From: JAUCQB01 sp964586235
GTDB lineage: Bacteria; Planctomycetota; Phycisphaerae; UBA1845; PWPN01
Reading direction: 5' to 3'
Assembly (NCBI GenBank): GCA_964586235.1
Contig: CAZPIO010000020.1
Location: 1-64,000, forward strand
DNA length: 64,000 bases
The notes under the pieces are model-generated. The model was not told the DNA's origin and searched no databases. It was given only the letters and a program-made list of their open reading frames with translations. A program made the position numbers and the translations under genes. Of this stretch, positions 17,568 to 25,158 are shown one piece after another. Every line of letters starts with the position of its first letter. The stretch's first letter is position 1.

Positions 17568-19052
17568 ATGAGTCGAACAAGCCGTGCCGGTTGGCCGATC
17601 GTGGTGTTGGTTTCTATGGTCCTGGGAGTCACCCCCCTTGCCCGGGCTCAGGACAAGCCGCAGCCCCAGCAGGGAGTCATTCGGGCTGACGAGGCCCGGA
17701 TCGTTGAAATTCTCAAGGACCTGGATACCAAGCGAGCCGGCATGATGAACGTGCCGGTCGAGGACGCACGGCTGCTGCGGGTGATGGCCCTCGCGGCCAA
17801 CGCGAAGCACGCGGTCGAGATCGGCACCTCGAACGGCTACTCCGGGCTGTGGTTGTGCCTTGCCCTGCAGGCCACCGGCGGGAAGCTGACCACCTTCGAG
17901 CGCGACGCCGGGCGGGCGGCACTGGCCCGGGAGAACTTCAAGCGGGCCGGCGTCGAGTCCATCGTGATGCTGGTCGAGGGTGACGCCCACAAGGAGGTCG
18001 CCCGTCTCAAGGGTCCGATTGACATTGTCTTCCTTGACGCCGAGAAACCGGGTTATCTTGACTACCTCAACAAGCTCCTGCCTCTGGTCCGACCGAACGG
18101 GCTCATCCTGGCCCACAACACGGCCAATCTCGGCTCCCAGATGAAGGACTACATCGACGCGGTCACCAAGAACCCCGACCTTGAGACGATCTTCCTCAAT
18201 GTCAGCGATCAGGGCATGGCCGTGACGGTCAAGAAGCCCGCTGCCCGCAAGCCGGCCGCCGAGTCCCGGAGCGGCGCGGACGAGAAGCCGAAGGGCGGTC
18301 CGGTTCTCGGCTACATCAATCAAATCCCGCCGGAGTCCGACGAGCAGCGGGCCGCCCGGCACAAGAGAATCGCCGAGCGCCGCCAGGGCACGCCGGTGAT
18401 GGTGCATCGCGGCGACCGTACGGCCGCGCCGGAGAACACCCTGGAGGCCTACGCAGCCGCCATGGACCGCGGGGCCGACGGCGTGGAGATCGACATCCGG
18501 CGAAGCAAGGACGGCGTGCTCTACCTGCACCACGACGACGACGCCGGCCGGATGATCCCCGGCAGCGGCAGGCTCAAGGATCTCACCTACTACGAAATCC
18601 TCAGTCGCGGAATGGCCAAGACCTTTGGCACCGCCGACAAGGAGACCCGCGTGCCGACGCTGGCGGCTTTCATCGCGCTGGCCCGGCAGCGTTGCATGCT
18701 GCTGCACCTGGACGTCAAGGAGTCGGGCCTGCAGGATGAGATCATTCGCATGTTCGACGAGGCGGACATCTGGGATCACGTCGTCGAGGTGAACGCGGGC
18801 AACGCTGAGAGAATCCGCCCGCACGCCAAGGTAAAGCTGCTGCCCTACAAGGGATGGTGGCCTGAAGGCAAATACGCCGAGGACCCCGCGGCGGCAAAGG
18901 ACATGATGGGCAAGCAGGGAGTCATGGTCTTCACCAAGGAGCCGGGCGCGGCCGTCAAGATGCTCAAGAAACCCGTCCCGCCCGCCCCCGTCCCGCTGCC
19001 GAAGAGCCTTCGCGTCATGTGGACCCCCGAAGGTCCGGCGCCGCAACTGTAG
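17568..19052 (+). CDS. Exported O-methyltransferase / glycerophosphodiester phosphodiesterase fusion
   Basis: 494 residues starting at ATG 17568, which has GGGAGGA five bases upstream and gives a signal peptide (PIVVLVSMVLGVTPLARA). An upstream in-frame ATG at 17436 lacks these features. Residues about 35-235 are a class I SAM methyltransferase of the caffeoyl-CoA/O-methyltransferase type: SAM motif AVEIGTSNGYSG, acidic TTFERD, and FLDAEKPGYLDYL with LAHNTA. A basic linker leads to a GDPD domain (about 278-490) with catalytic motifs MVHRGDRTAAPENTLEAY, GVEIDIRRSKDG and LHHDDD. GDPDs hydrolyse glycerophosphodiesters to glycerol-3-phosphate and an alcohol. A SAM-dependent enzyme outside the cytoplasm would lack cofactor, so either the signal is a membrane anchor or the first domain is repurposed. 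Confidence 0.85.
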   Translation: MSRTSRAGWPIVVLVSMVLGVTPLARAQDKPQPQQGVIRADEARIVEILKDLDTKRAGMMNVPVEDARLLRVMALAANAKHAVEIGTSNGYSGLWLCLALQATGGKLTTFERDAGRAALARENFKRAGVESIVMLVEGDAHKEVARLKGPIDIVFLDAEKPGYLDYLNKLLPLVRPNGLILAHNTANLGSQMKDYIDAVTKNPDLETIFLNVSDQGMAVTVKKPAARKPAAESRSGADEKPKGGPVLGYINQIPPESDEQRAARHKRIAERRQGTPVMVHRGDRTAAPENTLEAYAAAMDRGADGVEIDIRRSKDGVLYLHHDDDAGRMIPGSGRLKDLTYYEILSRGMAKTFGTADKETRVPTLAAFIALARQRCMLLHLDVKESGLQDEIIRMFDEADIWDHVVEVNAGNAERIRPHAKVKLLPYKGWWPEGKYAEDPAAAKDMMGKQGVMVFTKEPGAAVKMLKKPVPPAPVPLPKSLRVMWTPEGPAPQL

Positions 19053-19130
19053 GTGAGGTCGGCAGCGATGCAGGGCGGGCTTTGCCCGTCGGCACCTGCG
19101 TGAACTTGATTGCGCGTAGAGGTCAACTCC

Positions 19131-20060
19131 ATGGAAATCATCAACCTCTCCGCCGAGTGCGAGCAAAAGCTTTACTCATGGCTGCCCCGAGGTCTCAACG
19201 CAGAGCGAATCGTATTCTTCCCGGACGCTTGTCCGGGCAAGTCCCCGCTGCCTACAGGGACAGCGGTTCTGCTTCGCCAGAGCGACTGGCGTCGATTTGC
19301 CGTGTCGGATTGTGGTTGCGGCATGCGTTTGCTGCGTACGAACCTGACGACGACGGACCTGACGTCGAGGCGTTGGGACGCTGTGGCCGATCGACTAAGG
19401 GAGAACAAGGGGAAGCTCGGCGACCTCGGCGGCGGCAATCATTTTGTCGATGCGCTGGAGCCTTATAGCGAGGATCGACTGCACTTTCTCATCCATACCG
19501 GAAGCCGCGCCGAATCCGGCCTGGTCGATGCTCTGGTGGAACAACATGCGGATTTCGATCGCGAATTTGCCCGCATCGTGCAATGGGCGCAAGACAACCG
19601 TGCAGCAGCGCAGGAGGCAATTGAGGCGCAGTTCGGCCGCACCGAGACTGTACTCGATGCTCCCCACAACACGTTCGAGCGGCAACCGGACGGTGCGGTC
19701 ATTGTTCGAAAGGGCGCGGTCAAGGCTGTTCCCGGGGCGCTGAACGTCATGCCGTCGCACATGGCCGGCGACGTGGCCCTCGTGCGGGCAACGGCGAAGG
19801 TCGCGGATTCACTATGGTCTCTGAACCACGGCACCGGCCGAACGATGCCTCGGTCTGAGTCGAAGAAACGCGCCGAATCCTACGATTTCGAATCGCTGCG
19901 TCGACGGGTACTCATGCCGACCGGCCTAGACACGAGTTCACTGCGTTCGGAGGGGCCGTACGCCTATCGTGATCTGGACGCATGCCTGAGCCTGTTGAGC
20001 GGGTACGTTGAACTGGTCGAGCGATTTGCCGTGATCGCCTATATGGGCCATCTCGGGTAG
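19131..20060 (+). CDS. Compact RtcB-like RNA ligase
   Basis: 309 residues, related to the 3'-phosphate RNA ligase RtcB that uses GTP and Mn2+ to join 2',3'-cyclic-phosphate or 3'-phosphate ends to 5'-OH ends. The metal ligands can all be placed: Cys63 in DCGCGM, His in LGGGNHF, His in LIHTGSR, His in APHNTF, and the guanylylated His in SLNHGTGRTMPRSESKK. It is about 100 residues shorter than E. coli RtcB (408), mainly through loss between motifs. ATG 19131 is chosen with GAGG eight bases upstream; a TTG at 19110 would add seven residues. No archease or rtcA gene is nearby. It is likely active, but its substrate may not be tRNA. Confidence 0.85.
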   Translation: MEIINLSAECEQKLYSWLPRGLNAERIVFFPDACPGKSPLPTGTAVLLRQSDWRRFAVSDCGCGMRLLRTNLTTTDLTSRRWDAVADRLRENKGKLGDLGGGNHFVDALEPYSEDRLHFLIHTGSRAESGLVDALVEQHADFDREFARIVQWAQDNRAAAQEAIEAQFGRTETVLDAPHNTFERQPDGAVIVRKGAVKAVPGALNVMPSHMAGDVALVRATAKVADSLWSLNHGTGRTMPRSESKKRAESYDFESLRRRVLMPTGLDTSSLRSEGPYAYRDLDACLSLLSGYVELVERFAVIAYMGHLG

Positions 20061-20109
20061 CACCCATTCTGCGTTCCCGCGCATACAGGTGAGCGAACTG
20101 TCCATGACA

Positions 20110-20316
20110 CTACACGCCGACTTTTGTCGGCGGCGTAGAAGAAGCGACGGGCCTGAGTCTCAGTGTTTCTCGGTGTTGCTCAGTCACCTGTTCAGCATGC
20201 TCGGCCAATCGACGAAGATCGCCGCCGAATTCGTCACTCAGCCGTTCGCGCACGCGGCGCACGTCATCGACCGCATTCGGCTCTCTTGGTTCTGCTGGCT
20301 TCTTTTCGATAGCCAC
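20110..20316 (-). CDS. Small conserved-looking protein, possible antitoxin-like
   Basis: 68 residues from GTG 20316, supported by AGGAG seven bases upstream on the minus strand. The charged helical sequence contains VDDVRRVRERLSDEFGGDL followed by RRLAEHAEQVTEQHRE. VRxVRE-type small proteins of this sort are frequent next to toxin genes, but this is a resemblance only. It is convergent with the RtcB-like gene. The ribosome site overlaps the stop codon of a possible upstream frame (20321-20551), hinting at a two-gene unit. Confidence 0.5.
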   Translation of the reverse strand: MAIEKKPAEPREPNAVDDVRRVRERLSDEFGGDLRRLAEHAEQVTEQHRETLRLRPVASSTPPTKVGV

Positions 20317-20320
20317 TGAT

Positions 20321-20551
20321 CTACTCCTGTAGCAGGTCTGGTGTGACGATCTGCGGCGGCATGAGTCCCAACTCTGGCCATCTCTCAACTGCATTATAGC
20401 AGGAACTGGCGGTGCCACAGATACCGCTTTGGCAGATGCTTGCCGCAGTTGCCGAATTAGCGGACCGAACCGGACACACGCCCGACAATCCTACGGTCTC
20501 ACGGACTATCGGACCATCGACGGCCGGGTGGTTTCTCTTGAAATTCATCAC
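20321..20551 (-). CDS. Possible small upstream ORF partnered with the preceding gene
   Basis: 76-codon frame ending in TAG inside the ribosome site of the 68-residue gene (four bases between stop and GTG). The last 30 residues (CYNAVERWPELGLMPPQIVTPDLLQE-like) look like natural protein, but the start codon has no ribosome site and no domain was recognised. It may be a decayed or shifted gene. Confidence 0.22.
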   Translation of the reverse strand: MMNFKRNHPAVDGPIVRETVGLSGVCPVRSANSATAASICQSGICGTASSCYNAVERWPELGLMPPQIVTPDLLQE

Positions 20552-20632
20552 CGGCGAAACGTAAAATCAACACGGTGCCGTTGTTGGGACGTGGCCCGGA
20601 GGGTCCATCGGCAGGAGAGGGAGAGAATCGCC

Positions 20633-20914
20633 ATGACCGACGAAGTATTCGCCGCACGCATCGAGGAAGCCCGGCGCAAGATTGACTGCCTGCCCGAGGA
20701 TCAGCGCGAACCCCTCCTCCGTCTCCTGGACGAAACTTTCCAGAGGCAGAAGGATCTGAAGCTCAATTTCGCCAAACTGCGCTACCTGCTTGACGACTGG
20801 CGAATCAAGGTCAAGTACATGGCCTTCGATCTCGAGGCCACCAAGCGCGAACTCGCCGATCTCCGCCGCAGACAGGGGGAAAAGGGCGAGCAGGGTGATG
20901 AAGCGTCGGAGTAG
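20633..20914 (+). CDS. Small helical hypothetical protein
   Basis: 93 residues, ATG 20633 with a purine-rich GGAGAGGGAGAG site upstream. The product is highly charged, Leu-rich and almost certainly all helical (EEARRKIDCLPEDQREPLL, then LDDWRIKVKYMAFDLEATKRE), ending in an acidic tail; it may form a coiled coil. No membrane segment or signal is present. The family is not recognised. It stands alone on the plus strand. Confidence 0.6.
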   Translation: MTDEVFAARIEEARRKIDCLPEDQREPLLRLLDETFQRQKDLKLNFAKLRYLLDDWRIKVKYMAFDLEATKRELADLRRRQGEKGEQGDEASE

Positions 20915-21433
20915 CAGCGGCGACGCACCCGCGCGGGCCTGCCTCTCGGCACTCCCATTTCTGGTCTCTGGTTGGCCGCTCCCTTGCAGTCGCGGTTCTG
21001 AATCGGTCGCCGCTGGTTTAGCTACTTGAGGCTTGCCAGAGCGACAGCCCGGTGGTCGCTGGCGGCCAGCCGATCTGGTTCGATTCCGAGGCTGCGGTCG
21101 TAGGCGATGATGGCCTCTGCGTGTCGCCCAAGACAAGACAGGGCACGACCGCGAAAGTAGTGAGCCTGAGCGTTAGAGCCCCGACTGGATGTGTTCCCTC
21201 GCTCTCCCTTTATATCGGCCGTCGAGCGGTCATCCCGTCGCAAACCGATGTAAATGCCATCGCCACCGGGACTTCCAGACGCGCCCGTGCTGGTGCGGGG
21301 TTGAAACAGCCGATCAGGTCGGCGGCGCCGGACCCAGTCGCGGGTATAAACCGGCGGGAGCGGAGGGCATCGCCGGAGGGACCGGGGCTCGCCCTCCAAT
21401 CGTCGTGCCTGAGCCTTGCTGGAGGACTCATCC
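20915..21433. other. 519-base region with a TPR gene remnant
   Basis: No intact gene. The only recognisable content is a minus-strand TPR fragment at 21022-21174. A GGTATAAAC phrase at 21341 and GGAGGA at 21421 precede the next small gene. Confidence 0.5.
21022..21174 (-). pseudogene. C-terminal fragment of a TPR protein
   Basis: Fifty residues on the minus strand fit a tetratricopeptide repeat: AHYFRGRALSCLGRHAEAI, then IAYDRSLGIEPDR and AVALASLK before a stop. Upstream the frame continues without TPR-like sequence or a ribosome site, so this looks like the tail of a truncated gene, not a complete protein. Confidence 0.4.
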
Positions 21434-21781
21434 ATGATCAGGAAGCCCGTGCTGATGATGCTCGTTGTCGGCCTTGCGCTGGCATGCGCATCCTGTTCGC
21501 ACCACCAAAGCAGAAAGAACTGTCTCGCGGGTTCCACGACTTCTCGCAAGGTGAGCAGCAGTAGCACTCAAAAGGGGACCAGCCGGGCACTGCGAAATCA
21601 GAAGCCGGCTACACGGTTCCGGCTGTTCACAGGCAAGCAGCAACCGACCCGGCGGCCGAATCGTAAACCGAACAATATTCAGAGCTGCAATCCCCTCAAC
21701 GGTTGCCGGAGCGACGCCTGGCCGGTTGACCAAGCTGTTCCGATGCAGGAGACAGCCGGTAGCGGTGCCAAGTGGGCTTGA
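21434..21781 (+). CDS. Small probable lipoprotein, possibly a damaged paralogue
   Basis: 115 residues, ATG 21434 with GGAGGA seven bases upstream. The first 21 residues (MIRKPVLMMLVVGLALACASC) closely match those of the next gene (MIRRPALALLTAAFALACASC), so the two share an ancestral export signal ending in Cys. Beyond it the sequence is basic, Ser/Thr/Asn-rich and unlike the partner. This could be a real divergent lipoprotein or a copy whose frame was shifted soon after the signal. No family recognised. Confidence 0.45.
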   Translation: MIRKPVLMMLVVGLALACASCSHHQSRKNCLAGSTTSRKVSSSSTQKGTSRALRNQKPATRFRLFTGKQQPTRRPNRKPNNIQSCNPLNGCRSDAWPVDQAVPMQETAGSGAKWA

Positions 21782-21863
21782 GGGTATAATCCTGCCGAGG
21801 AGAGTGTATCATCAGAGCGGCCGGGCGAGGGCCCGTGGCTAGCCCCCGGTGGAGAGACAGCGG

Positions 21864-22235
21864 ATGATAAGAAGACCCGCGTTGGCATTGTTGACCGCCG
21901 CCTTCGCACTGGCCTGCGCATCGTGCGGAAACAAGGAGATCGAGAACAACTTCACCCGTCGCTGTGGCAACCTCCGGAAGACGACCGGCTGGCTGGTCGA
22001 GTATGAGCAACAGCGGCCGGCGAAGCTTGAAAAAACCGCGAGAGTCATTGACCAACAGTGTCGCCACGATGTCCAGAAAGCGTTCGTGGACAACCCCGCC
22101 ACGATGGAGAAATGGTTCAACGAGGAGTTCCGCCGCTGGGAGGAGCGTCAGCCGCTCTACCTCAAAGGGATCGGCGACGAGCTTGCGGGGGATCTGGACA
22201 GCCTCGAACGCACCATCCCCAGATTCATTGACTGA
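21864..22235 (+). CDS. Small exported lipoprotein-like protein
   Basis: 123 residues, ATG 21864 preceded by GGAGAG. Signal sequence MIRRPALALLTAAFALACASC followed by a charged, helical body (NKEIENNFTRRCGNLRKTTGW, EYEQQRPAKLEKTARVIDQQC). Two extra Cys residues may pair once exported. The lipobox is non-canonical. A TATAATC -10-like box is at 21785. Its N-terminus is shared with the preceding small gene. No known domain. Confidence 0.6.
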   Translation: MIRRPALALLTAAFALACASCGNKEIENNFTRRCGNLRKTTGWLVEYEQQRPAKLEKTARVIDQQCRHDVQKAFVDNPATMEKWFNEEFRRWEERQPLYLKGIGDELAGDLDSLERTIPRFID

Positions 22236-22303
22236 CGTCCGAACCTGCCTTTGTGGCCCCCGGTCACCCGGATTCCGGTTGCGGTATGTCCGGCCGGGCA
22301 GGG

Positions 22304-22309
22304 TATAAT
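22304..22309 (+). promoter_or_regulatory. TATAAT -10-like box
   Basis: GGGTATAATC lies 49 bases before the ATG at 22359. The same GGGTATAATC occurs at 21782-21791 before the preceding gene, and TATAATC recurs at 25119 and 33257. No good -35 box was seen at the expected distance. Confidence 0.4.
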
Positions 22310-22358
22310 CAGACTCGACGCCCCCGTTGCACAAGGGGGACGGACCGGGGAGCAGATC

Positions 22359-22652
22359 ATGATCCAATGCAGCGAATGCGAGTTCTTCGTTCGGGGCCCC
22401 GGCGGGCAGGTGGGATTCAAGTGCGACCCTTTCGGCACTATCAAGGAGCCCGAGTGCCTGGTGAAATGGCAGCTCATCAAGCTCGATCTGATGGTCCAGT
22501 CCTACCAGGCGACGGTCGCCATGTATCGTCGGCTGGCACCCCTCCAGGAGAAAATGTTCCGCCATATGGAACGGGAGATCGACGACCTGGACGAAGGCGA
22601 GAGCTGGAAGCAGGGATCTGGCGACTCCGAAGAGGAAGATGAGAACGCCTGA
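22359..22652 (+). CDS. Small Cys-containing hypothetical protein
   Basis: 97 residues. ATG 22359 has GGGGAG upstream. The N-terminal MIQCSECEFFVRGPGGQVGF then KCDPFGTIKEPECL has four Cys in a CxxC-x(n)-C-x(n)-C arrangement, plausibly binding zinc. A helical middle (SYQATVAMYRRLAPLQEKMF) and an acidic C-terminus (DDLDEGESWKQGSGDSEEED) follow. It is probably a small cytoplasmic adaptor or regulator; the family is not recognised. Confidence 0.6.
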   Translation: MIQCSECEFFVRGPGGQVGFKCDPFGTIKEPECLVKWQLIKLDLMVQSYQATVAMYRRLAPLQEKMFRHMEREIDDLDEGESWKQGSGDSEEEDENA

Positions 22653-23115
22653 CCTCCTGTCGGGTTCGAGATCCTGGCGGCATGGGCCCGGTCTGGGCGG
22701 GGCAGGTCTTCACACCTGATTTCCACCTGCTGCTCGTATCGCTGTTCGAATTGCCGATATCAGTGTCGTCCGGGCGCCGGTTGGCTGAGCTCGCTGTTGA
22801 GCGCGGTCCGGGTGGTTTTGCTGTAATCCTGCGCCCGAGGCGAGGCGCCGTACCTGACGGGCGGCATTTCGTCAGATGTCGACTGCGGCGCCGGCGCGAG
22901 CTGCCGACACAAATCAGTCGATAGGTCATGAGGCCGCAGACCGTGGCCGATACCGGACCTGGGGCCTGTGGATGGGTCTGGAACGATCCAGCCATGCCCC
23001 AGAGAGCGGCGTTTCCGACAATGCGATCCTCTTGTCCCGCACACGATGGGCGGCAGGCAGCACCATGACTCAGCCGGGTGATCGAGGTCGATCTCGCTCT
23101 GATAGCGAATCCGGG
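22653..23115. other. 463-base region with no supported gene
   Basis: Frames here lack ribosome sites and domains. The next gene may begin as early as ATG 23065. No promoter, repeat or hairpin stood out. Confidence 0.4.
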
Positions 23116-24369
23116 ATGGGGCGGGCCCGGGTGCACATCATTTCGATCTCAGTCGTGGTCCTTGTTGCGGCCCTCGGAACTGCCCTCGCCTCGGATCAGA
23201 CCCCGTCGGGAGCGGTTTCCGATCGCCAACGCGCCGTTGATGACGCTTTGCAGCTTCTTTTTGAGGAGGTCGCGCGCCTCCGACTGACCACCGGCCAGAC
23301 GCTGGGGGCGGTGCTGGCCAGATCCGCGACAGACGAAGAGGCGGTCCGGCTTGCGATTGTCGAGAAACACCGGGCATGGCGGGCCTATCGACACTCCAGA
23401 GGCGAGCTGGAAATCGACGCCTGGCTTGCGGTCCCGGATCTCAATAGCACGGTGGTCAACATAGTTCAAGAACGATTGAAGCCACATGCCCTATCCCAGG
23501 CGGTGAGAGTCACGTGGGCAAGATCCAACCCACCGGCTATCCCAGCGACTGGCCGGTACCAGCCCGTCGCGGGTCTCAAGGATCAGCCTGCGGGGTGGCG
23601 TCATTGCAGTCCAAGGCAGATCGCGATGGCCAAGGAAGCAGCCACGGCCGATGCTCGCGTGGCACTACTCGACCGCATCGGCTACTTGCCTGTCGATGGA
23701 AAGAAGGAGCTGGGATACCTGCTCCAGAGCGATCATTCTCTTCAACAATCATTGAGACAATTACTCCGTCAAACGCCAGTGGATACGCCCATTCTGGAGC
23801 CAACAGGTGTGTGCAGGGCCAGGGTGGAGCTGTCACAAGGCGAAATCCTGCGTCTGTTGCAGGAGGCGGCCAGAGCAACGGACGGACGGATATCGCCGGA
23901 AGCGTTGAAGCCTTCCGATCCAGCCTCACTGCCTGCGTCGTTCGCGGCCGAGGGCTTTGCCGTCGCACCGCCGATGCCGAGCATGTATGTGCCGCCTCGC
24001 AAACGCGACCGCAATTCCGAGCCGCCGGAATGGGCGGAGCGTTTCCTGGTGGTCCAAGGCGGTGGGCGTGCTCCTGTGGATATGCAGGACGAGCCGAGCC
24101 GTCGAACCTGGGCCGAGCGCGCCGCGCGAATCGAAGCCTGCCGCCAGCTCTGGCTGCAAATCGAGGATCTCCCCCTCGCCGAAGGTGAGACCGTTGGCAT
24201 CCGCCTGTCCAGGGATCTCAAGGTTGCCGCCGTGCTGGCTGGGCTGGACCGTTTCATTGCCGAGACGGGTGTGCCTGTTCAGGCGGAGGACGGGACGACA
24301 ACCGTCAGCGTCGGCGTTCATCTGCAGATCGTGTGGCGGATGCTCAGCGGGTTGGATCAGAGCCGCTGA
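23116..24369 (+). CDS. Exported protein with two LPP20-like repeats
   Basis: 417 residues from ATG 23116, which places a signal peptide right at the N-terminus (HIISISVVVLVAALGTALAS). ATG 23065 would add 17 polar residues. Two similar helical-beta segments occur: MAKEAATADARVALLDRIG (about 175) and AERAARIEACRQLWLQIEDL (about 335), each followed by a beta-rich stretch ending in a hydrophobic helix. This A-x-x-x-Ar-x-L pattern is reminiscent of LPP20/FlgT-type domains, an inference from pattern only. Nothing indicates an enzymatic role. It is followed by mntP on the same strand. Confidence 0.55.
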   Translation: MGRARVHIISISVVVLVAALGTALASDQTPSGAVSDRQRAVDDALQLLFEEVARLRLTTGQTLGAVLARSATDEEAVRLAIVEKHRAWRAYRHSRGELEIDAWLAVPDLNSTVVNIVQERLKPHALSQAVRVTWARSNPPAIPATGRYQPVAGLKDQPAGWRHCSPRQIAMAKEAATADARVALLDRIGYLPVDGKKELGYLLQSDHSLQQSLRQLLRQTPVDTPILEPTGVCRARVELSQGEILRLLQEAARATDGRISPEALKPSDPASLPASFAAEGFAVAPPMPSMYVPPRKRDRNSEPPEWAERFLVVQGGGRAPVDMQDEPSRRTWAERAARIEACRQLWLQIEDLPLAEGETVGIRLSRDLKVAAVLAGLDRFIAETGVPVQAEDGTTTVSVGVHLQIVWRMLSGLDQSR

Positions 24370-24518
24370 CCTCTCCGCCTGGCTGCGTCCGCCATTCTAT
24401 CCGGTCTTCTCGCTTCTGACTGGTCTTGCCGCCCCCCGGAGGAAACAATAGGGTGTCAGATCGGACCCCCCCGGGCGAGCCATGCTCGCCTGACCATGAG
24501 GGCCGGAGGACCAGACTC

Positions 24519-25076
24519 TTGCGTTGGCCGGAAATGTGTGGAATGGCGGTCGGCCTGGCGATGGATGCGTTTGCCGTCTCGATCGCGGCCGGCCTGACGG
24601 TTGGCAAAGTCACCCCTCGGCACGTCTTTCGGATTGCGTGGCACTTCGGTCTGTTCCAGTTCATGATGCCGATCATCGGCTGGTGGGCTGGCCTGCGAAT
24701 TGCCGGGTACGTCGCGGCCTGGGACCATTGGCTGGCCTGCGGGCTGCTTTGCTTCATCGGGAGCAAGATGCTGTTCGAGGGCTTTGAACGGGGGGATCGA
24801 CGGGCTCGAAGCGACCCGACGCGGGGCTGGATGCTTGTCATCCTCTCGGTGGCGACCAGCATCGACGCGCTGGCGGTCGGCCTGAGCATTGCCTTTCTCA
24901 GAATCACCATCTGGCTGCCGTCGGTGGTCATCGGGGTCGTGGCCTGCGGATTCAGCGCGGTGGGTATCACCTTTGCCAACAAAGTGTTAAGACGATACGG
25001 GCGTCTGGCCGAGGTGGTGGGCGGGCTTACCCTGATCTTCATCGGTCTGCGTATCTTCATCGAGCACGCCTCCTGA
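24519..25076 (+). CDS. mntP: Manganese efflux pump MntP
   Basis: 185-residue membrane protein of the MntP (DUF204) family that exports Mn2+. The two signature Asp-containing helices are present: GLAMDAFAVSIAAG near the N-terminus and ATSIDALAVGLSIAFL in the second half. Six hydrophobic helices are evident. The TTG at 24519, with GGAGGA nine bases before it, makes the N-terminus the same length as E. coli MntP; ATG 24534 is the alternative. In many bacteria mntP is controlled by a yybP-ykoY Mn riboswitch; none was recognised in the 150 bases upstream. Confidence 0.9.
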   Translation: MRWPEMCGMAVGLAMDAFAVSIAAGLTVGKVTPRHVFRIAWHFGLFQFMMPIIGWWAGLRIAGYVAAWDHWLACGLLCFIGSKMLFEGFERGDRRARSDPTRGWMLVILSVATSIDALAVGLSIAFLRITIWLPSVVIGVVACGFSAVGITFANKVLRRYGRLAEVVGGLTLIFIGLRIFIEHAS

Positions 25077-25118
25077 GTCCGTTGCCACCGACGGCTCGTC
25101 CCTCACATGGTGTCGCGT

Positions 25119-25124
25119 TATAAT
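25119..25124 (+). promoter_or_regulatory. TATAAT -10-like box
   Basis: GTTATAATC lies 34 bases before ATG 25159 and could be the -10 element of the metallopeptidase gene. No -35 match at the usual spacing. Confidence 0.4.
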
Positions 25125-25158
25125 CTGGGACACGAGTTTTGAGTCCTGGGACGGATAA

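Noticed and set aside
24370..24518. Possible yybP-ykoY manganese riboswitch ahead of mntP
   Set aside because: The conserved internal-loop sequences of that riboswitch were not found; only a small GGCGAGC/GCTCGCC hairpin with a three-base loop near 24473 is present.
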